Of a stretch of DNA of 29,030 nucleotides, positions 23,000-29,030 are shown in pieces; position 1 is the first letter of the stretch, and each line of letters begins with the position of its first letter. Under the pieces are notes generated by a model that was not told the origin of the DNA, ran no database searches, and worked only from the letters and a program-made list of their open reading frames with translations. Source of the stretch: JANYGA01 sp043743145 (GTDB lineage Bacteria > Vulcanimicrobiota > Vulcanimicrobiia > Vulcanimicrobiales > Vulcanimicrobiaceae); assembly GCA_043743145.1 (NCBI GenBank), contig JAYTXC010000192.1, positions 1-29,030 on the forward strand, given 5' to 3'. A program made the translations under genes and the position numbers.

Positions 23000-25900
23000 C
23001 GCAGCGCGGGCTCCGCGGTCAGCAGGGCCGGCTTCCGTTGTGCGACCGGCGGGATGGCTTTCTCCGAACCCTTACGGAACGAGACGTAAAACGCCGGCAT
23101 GAGATACAGCGTGAAGAACGTCGAGAAGATGAGTCCGCCAATTGTCGCAACGGCGAGCGGCTTTTGCATTTCGCTCCCGGCCCCGAGGCCGAGTGCGAGT
23201 GGTACGACGCCCAGCAGCGATGTCAATGTCGTCATGATAATCGGGCGCATCCGTAATCGCGCCGATTCCACCATCGCTTCATTTGCCGTGCGGCCGTGCT
23301 CGATGAGCTTGTCGACTTCGTCAAAAAGCAAAATGCCATTTTTGACGACGCCACCGACTAAGAGGATGAGGCCCATAAATGACGAGACGTTGAGCGGAAT
23401 ATTCGTGATACGTAAGGCCACGACGACGCCAAAGAGCGCAAGCGGCACCGACGAAATCACGACGATCGGGATTCGGAATCCGCGAAACTCGAAGATCATC
23501 GTGATGAAGACGAGCAAGATCGCAACGCCGATTGCGGCGCCAAATTCTGAAAATGACTGTTGCTGCAAAGCGTAGCGACCACCGTAGACGATACGGTACC
23601 CGGGCGGCAGTTTGATCGTCGCGAGAGAATTGCGAATGTCTGTAATCGTGCTACCCAGGTCGCGGCCGCTTACGTTTGCCGTTACGCGGACGATTTGTTC
23701 GAGGTTCTCTTCATTGCGCTCCGTTGTCGCGCCAAGAGGCACGATGTCCGCAAGCGAACTCAAGCTATACGTCGACCCGTTTGGTGCGACGACGGGGAGC
23801 GATTGGAGATCGCCGAGTGAGACGTCGTTCCAGGGCACATCGTATCTCACGCGCACGGGCACGGGCACCGGCAGGCGTGGAATCGTCGTCGCAACGATTC
23901 CGTCGAATCCAGCTTGCACGGCATCGGTAAGCGAAGTCGTGGTGAATCCGGCCCGACTGCCCGCGAGCGGCTTGAGTTTGACGAGCGTATTCGGTGTCGA
24001 GAAAACGACGCCGTTAAAGTCATCAACGACGCCGCGTACTTTTGCGATCCGCCCGTCAATCTGTTTCGCAAGCGTTTCAAGACGCGTTTCATCGCTCCCA
24101 AATATTTTGATTTCGATTGTTGCGGGGGTATTCGAAAGATCGTTGAGGAGATCTTGAAGAATTTGCGTGATCGTAAATTTGAGAATTGGGACCTTCGCAC
24201 CAACATCGCTGCGGATGTCATCGAGAATTTTATCTATTCCATCGTGGCGTTTCGTGCGTTCGAAAAGCGTTGCGCGTATGTTTCCCGCGTTGGGCGGTGC
24301 CGGGAAGAAACCGGATGGATCGAGACCGGTTAAGCGCGCATAGGCGAGGACGTTGGGATTCGCAGCGATGACGGCTTCGGCTTGTTTCAGCGCGCGATCG
24401 GTTTCGTTGAGCGACGTTCCAGGCGGCATCGTGAAGTTGAACTCGAACGCGCCTTCGTCCATTTCGGGGAGAAAGTCGCTTCCGAGTCCGTTGCCGATGA
24501 CGAACGTCAACGCGAGAATGAGTCCCGCTCCTGCGAAAGCGAACGCCGGCTTGCGCATGATCCAGCGCAAGCCCGGCTCGTATCGCTCGAGCAGCCAACC
24601 CATCAGCCGCGCGCCGGGATGGCGCGCGGATTGGCCATGATTTTTTGGCGCGCGCAAAAAATATGCGGACATCAGCGGCGTGATGAACAAGGCAAAAAAA
24701 AGCGATAATGCGAGCGCCGTTGCGAGCGTAATCGAGAGCGCTATAAAGAACGCGCCAGTGACGCCCGAGAGCAGGGCCATCGGAGCGAACACGACGATCG
24801 TCGTGATGGTCGAGCCGATCATCGGTACCGCAATTTCTTTCATCCCGAGCCGAACAGCCTCGAATCGATCGACGCCTTCTTGCAAGTGGCGATAAATATT
24901 TTCAACCACGAAGATCGCATCGACGATGACGAGGCCGACGCCGATCGCCAGGCCACCGAGTGTCATGAGGTTGAGCCCTTGATCGAAGAGCTTCATGAAG
25001 AAGAAGGCGACGGCGATCGAGAGTGGGATGACGGTTGCGGCAACGAGCGTACTGCGGATCGAGCCGAGAAAGAACCACATGACCGCAACGGAAAGCAGTG
25101 TGCCAACGAGGATCGCGTCGCGCAGACTGCTCACCGAATCGTTGACGAGCGTCGCCTGATTCCAATACGGCAGAATCGCCGCGCCGGAACCGAGTGTCTT
25201 CGCTTCTTTTTTTACCGCGGCATCGACATCGCGGTAGATCTGCGAGATATTTCCGCCTGGCTGCGCGTACACATTGAGCAGCACCGTATCTTTGCCGCCG
25301 GATGATACAAGAGCCGTGCGTAACTCCAGCGCATCGTGGACCGTCGCGACGTCGCCGACGGTAATCGGTGTGCCGCCGCGACTATCGATCACGATGTTCG
25401 CAACGTCTTGCGGCGACTCGGGTTTGCCGCTCACGAGGACGATCTGGCTCTGACTGTAGCCGTTGAAGTGCCCTACCGACGTCACACTATTGTTCGCCGC
25501 AATTGCGGCTGAGAGCTTCTCGATCGCGATCCCGCGCGATGCCGCTCGGCGAGGATCGACGGAAACCCAATATTCTGGATGGCGACCGCCGACGACGCGG
25601 ACCTGCGCGACGCCATCAATTCCAGAGAGAGCGGGTTTGATCGTGTATTCGGCGAGCGTATGGACGTCCGCCGTACTTTTACCTGGAAGCTCCACGGTGT
25701 AGCCGAGGACTGGAAAGATGTTTGGGTTGACGTATTGCGCCTGTACGTCGGTGTTTGGTGGTAGGGTCGTACGGACATTGGTGACGGTGGAGTTCACGCG
25801 CTGGAGATCGACGTTGATATCGATCGATGGATCGAAAGTGATTGAGATGAGGCTCGAACCTTGCGCAGAGTTCGACTGCACGCGCTTCACGCCGACGATC

Positions 25901-26118
25901 GTCGAGACGGCTTGTTCGATCGGGCGCGTGATGTTTTGCTGCATCTGCTCGGGCGGCGTCTGCCCATTTTGTGCGACGACCACGACGCGTGCGAAGGAGA
26001 CGCGAGGATAAATCGACTTTGGAAGTTGTCCGATCGACGCAAGCCCGAGAACCACAAGCACGGCGAGGGTAATGAGAAGCCCGCGTGCATTGCGCAGGGC
26101 GAAATCGGCAAAGACCAA
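22996..26118 (-). CDS. RND-family efflux pump permease with variant TM4 proton site
   Basis: A 1040-residue proton-driven transporter of the AcrB/CusA superfamily, with twelve helices and two large periplasmic loops. Recognisable parts are the N-terminal helix, PRVSFARVVVVAQNG, the porter loop, TM4 (GLAIGVGLVIVDAIFVVEN, 389-407), SDFLPEMDEGAF at the start of the second loop, and the TM10/11 GGVVKNGILL with the conserved Lys. In AcrB-type pumps TM4 has two adjacent Asp; here the first is Val399 and only Asp400 remains. The TM4 does not follow the heavy-metal (CusA) pattern either, so the substrate class is undecided. The start is TTG 26118 with a strong GAGGAG site 5 bases upstream. It is the first gene of the pump-channel-adaptor operon, with a MecI-box-like palindrome in the presumed promoter. 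Confidence 0.93.
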   Translation of the reverse strand: MVFADFALRNARGLLITLAVLVVLGLASIGQLPKSIYPRVSFARVVVVAQNGQTPPEQMQQNITRPIEQAVSTIVGVKRVQSNSAQGSSLISITFDPSIDINVDLQRVNSTVTNVRTTLPPNTDVQAQYVNPNIFPVLGYTVELPGKSTADVHTLAEYTIKPALSGIDGVAQVRVVGGRHPEYWVSVDPRRAASRGIAIEKLSAAIAANNSVTSVGHFNGYSQSQIVLVSGKPESPQDVANIVIDSRGGTPITVGDVATVHDALELRTALVSSGGKDTVLLNVYAQPGGNISQIYRDVDAAVKKEAKTLGSGAAILPYWNQATLVNDSVSSLRDAILVGTLLSVAVMWFFLGSIRSTLVAATVIPLSIAVAFFFMKLFDQGLNLMTLGGLAIGVGLVIVDAIFVVENIYRHLQEGVDRFEAVRLGMKEIAVPMIGSTITTIVVFAPMALLSGVTGAFFIALSITLATALALSLFFALFITPLMSAYFLRAPKNHGQSARHPGARLMGWLLERYEPGLRWIMRKPAFAFAGAGLILALTFVIGNGLGSDFLPEMDEGAFEFNFTMPPGTSLNETDRALKQAEAVIAANPNVLAYARLTGLDPSGFFPAPPNAGNIRATLFERTKRHDGIDKILDDIRSDVGAKVPILKFTITQILQDLLNDLSNTPATIEIKIFGSDETRLETLAKQIDGRIAKVRGVVDDFNGVVFSTPNTLVKLKPLAGSRAGFTTTSLTDAVQAGFDGIVATTIPRLPVPVPVRVRYDVPWNDVSLGDLQSLPVVAPNGSTYSLSSLADIVPLGATTERNEENLEQIVRVTANVSGRDLGSTITDIRNSLATIKLPPGYRIVYGGRYALQQQSFSEFGAAIGVAILLVFITMIFEFRGFRIPIVVISSVPLALFGVVVALRITNIPLNVSSFMGLILLVGGVVKNGILLFDEVDKLIEHGRTANEAMVESARLRMRPIIMTTLTSLLGVVPLALGLGAGSEMQKPLAVATIGGLIFSTFFTLYLMPAFYVSFRKGSEKAIPPVAQRKPALLTAEPALR

Positions 26119-26153
26119 CGGAACTCCTCGGAGCGCGAGCGGCCCTAAAGTGA

Positions 26154-26170
26154 TACTACACGTTGTAGTT
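26154..26170 (-). promoter_or_regulatory. MecI/BlaI-box-like operator upstream of the RND operon
   Basis: ACTACA-CGT-TGTAGT (26155-26169) is a perfect inverted repeat around a 3-base centre; the flanking 17-mer is TACTACACGTTGTAGTT. It closely resembles the TACTACATATGTAGTA dyads bound by staphylococcal MecI/BlaI. It lies 36 bases before the pump start codon. On the - strand a weak -35 (TTTCTT) and -10 (TATCAC) would bracket it with 16-base spacing, so a bound repressor would block polymerase. Confidence 0.7.
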
Positions 26171-26216
26171 TAAGAAAGCCGCTGGCAGCCCCTTCCGGCC
26201 AACACAATTTTGCACG

Positions 26217-27011
26217 CTAACAGTGATGAGTGGCGAGGTAGGGCAGATCGTGCATGAAGCTCGCGTGCGAGACGATGAGCGCGACGAAGAATGACACGAT
26301 GGCAAGCGGGGCAATCGCGACGATGCGACTCGGGCTGCGCCTCTCGGGTGCGGCTTCCGCGCAGAGCGATCGTCCTTCGCGCGCTTGTCGGACGAGAAGT
26401 TCTTCGTAACGTTCGGGCTCGAGCATCGCAGCCGACGCGTTCGCGCGTAATTCGCGTTCTATGCGCAGGCGGCGCTCAACGCCATCGAAACCGGGAAAGA
26501 CGAGCGCCGAAAAGGCGACGTGCCATATGAGGTTCCAGAACGGATCACATTCGCGAATATGAACGAGCTCGTGATGGGCGACAAGACGTAAATCGACCGC
26601 GTCGAGACCCTCGATAAAACCGCGCGATACGAAGACGCTTGTCGTTCGACGGTCGAGCGCCGTGAAACAGAGCGGTGTGCTGGCCGTAACGTAAACGACC
26701 TGGGGTTCGGCGATCTTCAGTCGGTCTGCTTCCCGTGCAAAAGCTTCGGTGAGTGACGACGGCGGCGCGCTAGCGATACTGCGCAGGATGCCTAACCGAT
26801 GACGGATGCGATCGAGCCGTACGATCACGGTCGCGATCGAAATAAAAACTGCGCCGATAACGATCTGCGGTTCGATTCCGTGTAGCGCCACGAGCTGATG
26901 ATACGCGATATCGGTGATACCGAACGAGCAGAATCGGCCTGCGACGAGCGTGAGCGGGAAGAGAAACACGACGAGGCCGAGCCAGAGCCATCGCCGCTCG
27001 CGAATGATCAA
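26217..27011 (-). CDS. M56-family (BlaR1/MecR1-like) membrane metallopeptidase without sensor domain
   Basis: A 264-residue membrane protease homologous to the antirepressor part of BlaR1/MecR1. Helices lie at about 8-27 and 48-66. A cytoplasmic gluzincin domain follows with VSRGFIEGLD, then H147-E-L-V-H151 (zinc site and catalytic Glu148) and a downstream IEREL (Glu187 as probable third ligand). Hydrophobic segments occur at about 160-175 and 229-248. The ~250-residue extracytoplasmic penicillin-binding domain of BlaR1 is absent. The chain ends in a 16-residue tail rich in His, Met and Cys (H249, M253, H254, H262, H263, C264). In the known systems the protease cuts the repressor on signal. 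The start is TTG 27011, overlapping the repressor stop by four bases, so the two are coupled. Confidence 0.85.
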   Translation of the reverse strand: MIIRERRWLWLGLVVFLFPLTLVAGRFCSFGITDIAYHQLVALHGIEPQIVIGAVFISIATVIVRLDRIRHRLGILRSIASAPPSSLTEAFAREADRLKIAEPQVVYVTASTPLCFTALDRRTTSVFVSRGFIEGLDAVDLRLVAHHELVHIRECDPFWNLIWHVAFSALVFPGFDGVERRLRIERELRANASAAMLEPERYEELLVRQAREGRSLCAEAAPERRSPSRIVAIAPLAIVSFFVALIVSHASFMHDLPYLATHHC

Positions 27012-27460
27012 GCCTCTCGGCGACGCTTCCGCAGGAGCCTTAATGCCATGTCAAGCGCTTCCTCATCTTCTGAGATCGCGGCGACAAAGCCATGAACGGC
27101 GGCTTGACCATGTGCGTCGAAAAGGCCGGCGACGACATCGCTCACAACCTCGTTGACAAATTGATCACGCGATGTTGCCGCTTCATAGCGGGTCTCGCGG
27201 TGCGCTCCAGACTTTTTTACAAGCCCTTTTTTGTGAAGGCGCATAAGCTCCGTCGAGATCGTCGTATATGCGACTGGCGATTGTTGATCGAGGTCGCGTG
27301 CGATTGCCGAAAGCGAATCTGGCCCGTTGGACCAGAGGTGTTCCATGAGCCGCGATTGGAGATCGCCGAGCGCCTGAGCGGTCCCATGCGCCCGCGGACG
27401 GTAGGACTGCGGAAGATCAAATTTACGCCGGCTCACAACGGGTATCATACGACAGGCCAT
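27008..27460 (-). CDS. BlaI/MecI/CopY-family repressor
   Basis: A 150-residue winged-helix transcriptional repressor (Penicillinase_R family). The core reads LGDLQSRLMEHLWSNGPDSL, then AIARDLDQQSPVAYTTISTELMRLHKKGLVKK, the characteristic recognition helix and wing of BlaI/MecI. The C-terminal helices (about 95-150) would form the dimer and carry the protease-cleavage region in characterised members. The first ~20 residues before the core are basic. ATG 27460 is used; a GTG eight codons in is possible. It is followed by the M56 protease and faces the DUF305 gene, with candidate operators in between. CopY relatives in this family sense copper, BlaI/MecI relatives respond to beta-lactams, and no beta-lactamase or PBP2a gene is present here. 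Confidence 0.9.
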   Translation of the reverse strand: MACRMIPVVSRRKFDLPQSYRPRAHGTAQALGDLQSRLMEHLWSNGPDSLSAIARDLDQQSPVAYTTISTELMRLHKKGLVKKSGAHRETRYEAATSRDQFVNEVVSDVVAGLFDAHGQAAVHGFVAAISEDEEALDMALRLLRKRRREA

Positions 27461-27464
27461 CGTA
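27448..27464. promoter_or_regulatory. Weaker second operator-like dyad over the repressor start
   Basis: TACGACAGGCCATCGTA keeps the TACxA…TxGTA outer arms and the same 17-base span as the two stronger sites but has an imperfect centre. The preceding bases TATCATAC are repeated 60 bases away at the main operator (TATCATAC-G-ACA versus TATCATAC-T-ACA). It covers the ATG of the repressor gene, a position that would suit autorepression. Confidence 0.35.
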
Positions 27465-27504
27465 ACAACCCGCCCTCGCCGACAGAGGAAACGTTGCGCG
27501 GCCT

Positions 27505-27510
27505 ATCATA
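27505..27510 (-). promoter_or_regulatory. Predicted -10 box of the repressor/protease operon
   Basis: On the - strand this reads TATGAT, five of six consensus bases, 45 bases before the repressor start. Its inner edge touches the main operator. At the 17-base -35 position lies the complement of the divergent TATAAT (a poor -35), so the two divergent promoters appear to overlap back to back. Confidence 0.4.
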
Positions 27511-27525
27511 CTACACGTTGTCGTA
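27509..27525. promoter_or_regulatory. MecI/BlaI-box-like operator between the divergent genes
   Basis: TACTACA-CGT-TGTCGTA is an inverted repeat with one mismatch, identical to the RND-operon site over TACTACACGTTGT. It sits exactly between the predicted -10 boxes of the divergent DUF305 gene (27528) and the repressor operon (27505), so one bound dimer could shut off both. Confidence 0.7.
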
Positions 27526-27527
27526 CC

Positions 27528-27533
27528 TATAAT
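27528..27533 (+). promoter_or_regulatory. Predicted -10 box (TATAAT) of the DUF305 gene
   Basis: A perfect TATAAT three bases after the operator. Transcription would start near 27540, leaving a leader of about 22 bases that contains the AAGGA ribosome site (27544-27548) before the ATG at 27562. The -35 position (27505-27510, ATCATA) is poor, so an activator or an extended -10 may be used. Confidence 0.6.
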
Positions 27534-27561
27534 ATTGTCTATTAAGGATACCTCGAAATAC

Positions 27562-27966
27562 ATGAGAAAAACGTTAACCGGAACCATTTTGCTCGCTGTC
27601 GGGGTGTCGATTGGGAGCGTTGTCACAATCGCCGTCCATCAGCCCGAGGAAGCACGAGCCGAACAAGCCATGAATATGTCGATGCAGATGGATGCCAAGT
27701 CCGCAGGCGACCGAGAGATGAACGCGGCGATGGCCGGGATGTCCAAAACAATGGCGACCACGAAGATGACGGGCGTTCAAGATCGCGACTTTATGGTGAT
27801 GATGACGCCGCACCATCAGTCGGCTGTCGATATGGCAAAAATTGAACTTCGGCTCGGAACACACCCTGAGCTGAAAGCGATGGCTCGCGACATCATCAAG
27901 AGTCAGGACCAGGAGATCGGTCAAATGCATGCGTGGCTCAAGAAATGGTACGGCGGCAAGGGTTAG
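27562..27966 (+). CDS. Exported Met-rich DUF305 protein (copper-associated family)
   Basis: A 134-residue protein with an N-terminal hydrophobic signal/anchor (about 6-25). Then comes a Met-rich segment (A-M-N-M-S-M-Q-M-D and nearby, 37-69) and the DUF305 core: DRDFMVMMTPHHQSAVDMAK (75-94, paired His84-His85), then HPELKAMARDIIKSQDQEIGQM. DUF305 proteins are four-helix ferritin-like bundles often encoded beside copper-resistance genes; the Met and His residues suggest copper binding, but their exact role is not settled. ATG 27562 with AAGGA 13 bases upstream is the clear start; a TTG at 27535 lies inside the promoter. It is divergent from the blaI-like gene, shares its operator, and is probably repressed by it. 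Confidence 0.88.
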   Translation: MRKTLTGTILLAVGVSIGSVVTIAVHQPEEARAEQAMNMSMQMDAKSAGDREMNAAMAGMSKTMATTKMTGVQDRDFMVMMTPHHQSAVDMAKIELRLGTHPELKAMARDIIKSQDQEIGQMHAWLKKWYGGKG

Positions 27967-27992
27967 GTCGCGCCTGTCGTTTCGGGTTGATC

Positions 27993-28261
27993 ATGAAAAA
28001 CTATCGCCAGATCGTTGCCATAACTTTCGCGATGATGTTTCAACCATTCACGCAGCGACTGCGTCACCAGGCCCCAGCGGAACCTTCGCGCCTAATACGG
28101 GGCGGGTAAAGATCGTCTTAAAAGTATCGGCCGTAGCGACAGCGGGAAAACGTACGAAAATCAAGAGCGCGCTCTCTAGCAGATCGATTTATGGCTTAAA
28201 CGCCCTTTATGTGCAATTCGGTCGGCAGGGGACGGCTTCCGGGGAAGCGACGGTGGGTGAA
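27993..28261 (+). pseudogene. Frameshifted remnant of a small secreted protein
   Basis: ATG 27993 opens a signal-peptide-like start (M-K-N-Y-R-Q-I-V-A-I-T-F-A-M-M-F-Q-P), but that frame stops at 28107. In another frame, from about 28049, the sequence continues plausibly as H-A-A-T-A-S-P-G-P-S-G-T, then GRVKIVLKVSAVATAGKRTK and GLNALYVQFG. Joined by one shift near 28045, they would give an exported beta-rich protein. No stop separates the second piece from the lipoprotein start at 28262. It may be a true pseudogene or a sequencing/assembly error. Confidence 0.35.
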
Positions 28262-28795
28262 ATGAAGTGCCGCTTAATTCCGGCAACGTTCTCCGTCGTA
28301 TTTTCCTTGACGGGCATTCTCGTGCTCTTTGGCTGCGGCACGAGTTCCCCGGCCGTTTCTCCGACTGCCGCGGCGTTTGAATCTTCAGCCGTCACAAAGC
28401 CCCTTGCACTCGAGGGCGGCTCATTAGCGTATCCCTTGGCGGGCGGATATTCCGCAACGTTTCAGTACTCGTCGAACAACGCCGCCCCAGAGACTCGTGT
28501 CGCGCTCGTCACGACGACCAAACCCGTTGCGAACGTGCCCGGCGGCGTGGCACCGCCCGGTAAGTTTCTGGTCATGAACAATCGCCTTAGATCGGGTGCT
28601 TTCTGCCGTGGCAAAACTCGTCCAAAAATCGGTCGAAGTCGACTCCGCACTTGTCAAAAGGCTGTACGGCCCAATATTGGACCTTGGGCCTTGCGTCTTC
28701 GGTCACAACCTCACATGCAAAGCCTTGCGAGGTTTTGCGCGGCTCGATCACTTGGCGGTGGCATCTGGGCCAGATGTTTACGACGAGTTCGATAA
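28262..28795 (+). pseudogene. Lipoprotein gene with a disrupted 3' part
   Basis: The first ~105 codons look real. A lipoprotein signal has lipobox L-F-G-C (Cys25), a Ser/Pro/Ala linker follows, and then an immunoglobulin-like stretch with GGSLAYPLAGGYSATFQYSS and RVALVTTTKPVANVPGG. After GKFLVMNN, at about base 28580, the frame turns into Arg/Ser/Cys-rich sequence to its stop at 28795, as expected of out-of-phase DNA. From 28578 another frame becomes open and protein-like. A frameshift or a recombination junction near 28575-28590 explains both. I do not know the family. Confidence 0.45.
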
Positions 28796-29030
28796 TCCGG
28801 GCGGTACACAACGCTCCCTGGACTCTGGTCGCACCGAGAAAAGTTATGAATATGCTCTTGGACGGGAAAATCACAAGCCGCTTACCGGCTCACGTGCTTT
28901 TCCCGAAGTTTTGCTCAATGTTCGTGACCGACTGCCTATCGAATTGTACGACCTAACGTCGGGCGACCAAATCGCTTTCACTGATGTAATCGCGAAGCCG
29001 TCCGGGACAGTCGTCGGCATTCGGATTCAT
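28578..29030 (+). CDS. Unrecognised reading frame running off the right edge
   Basis: After a TGA at 28575 this frame is open for 453 bases to the end of the window. Its composition is balanced, with few of the Arg runs seen in shadow frames; examples are AVAKLVQKSVEVDSALVKRL, DVYDEFDNPGG, KSYEYALGRENHKPLTG and LPIELYDLTSGDQIAFTD. The first normal start is GTG 28596, without a ribosome site. Codon usage is less GC-rich than in the rest of the window. It could be the shifted 3' part of the lipoprotein gene or a separate acquired gene cut by a junction. I recognise no domain. Confidence 0.4.

Noticed and set aside
22996..26118. Assignment of the RND pump to the heavy-metal (CusA/CzcA) subfamily
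   Set aside because: TM4 lacks the HME Asp pattern and the adaptor has no metal-binding extension; copper neighbours alone are not enough.
27008..27460. Annotation as a beta-lactamase regulator
   Set aside because: No beta-lactamase or resistant PBP gene is nearby and the M56 partner has no penicillin-binding domain; only the family name is justified.
28587..28874. 95-codon - frame at the right end
   Set aside because: Moderately protein-like, but the + frame opposite is longer and runs off the window; I kept the + frame with low confidence and cannot fully exclude this one.

Overview
The window is GC-rich and densely coded, with many GTG or TTG starts and 4-base start/stop overlaps. It encodes an outer membrane (TonB-dependent receptor, TolC-like channel, RND pump, peptide deformylase/Fmt). 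It also carries an FHA–FHA–PP2C–RodA gene order best known from Actinobacteria. That mix points to a diderm lineage on the Terrabacteria side. My guess, by style only, is Candidatus Eremiobacterota (WPS-2) or a relative. I see no rRNA, tRNA, CRISPR array, transposase or phage gene.

Region 1 (1-2824, + strand): the tail of an M20 peptidase, an uncharacterised CPCC-motif protein and hslU without an adjacent hslV. Region 2 (2914-5408): a secreted S9 peptidase on the - strand, then about 550 bases with no convincing gene. Region 3 (5409-11524, + strand): a tight housekeeping run of def, fmt, rsmB, two FHA proteins, a membrane-anchored PP2C phosphatase and rodA. It links start-methionine processing and rRNA methylation to phosphorylation-controlled wall elongation. 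Region 4 (11506-17412): a degenerate PIN-domain protein, an HEFGH metallopeptidase, a small protein, a TonB-dependent receptor, a secreted sugar-dehydrogenase-like protein with a Crp-family regulator, and the decayed end of an MFS transporter.

Region 5 (17597-27966) is a metal/efflux island and the most interesting part. It holds a P1B copper ATPase with a duplicated YHS plus heavy-metal-binding N-terminus. Converging on it is a translationally coupled RND pump–TolC–adaptor operon. Next come a BlaI/MecI-type repressor and an M56 (BlaR1-like) membrane protease with no penicillin-sensor domain. A Met-rich DUF305 protein is divergent from these. Near-identical palindromes of the MecI-box type (TACTACA-CGT-TGTxGTx) lie upstream of the RND operon and between the blaI-like gene and DUF305, inside the predicted promoters. 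I infer one small regulon in which a beta-lactamase-style protease/repressor pair controls an efflux pump and a probable copper protein.

Region 6 (27967-29030) is lower in GC and looks disrupted. It contains a frameshifted secreted-protein remnant, a lipoprotein gene whose frame turns to noise, and an unrecognised reading frame running off the edge.
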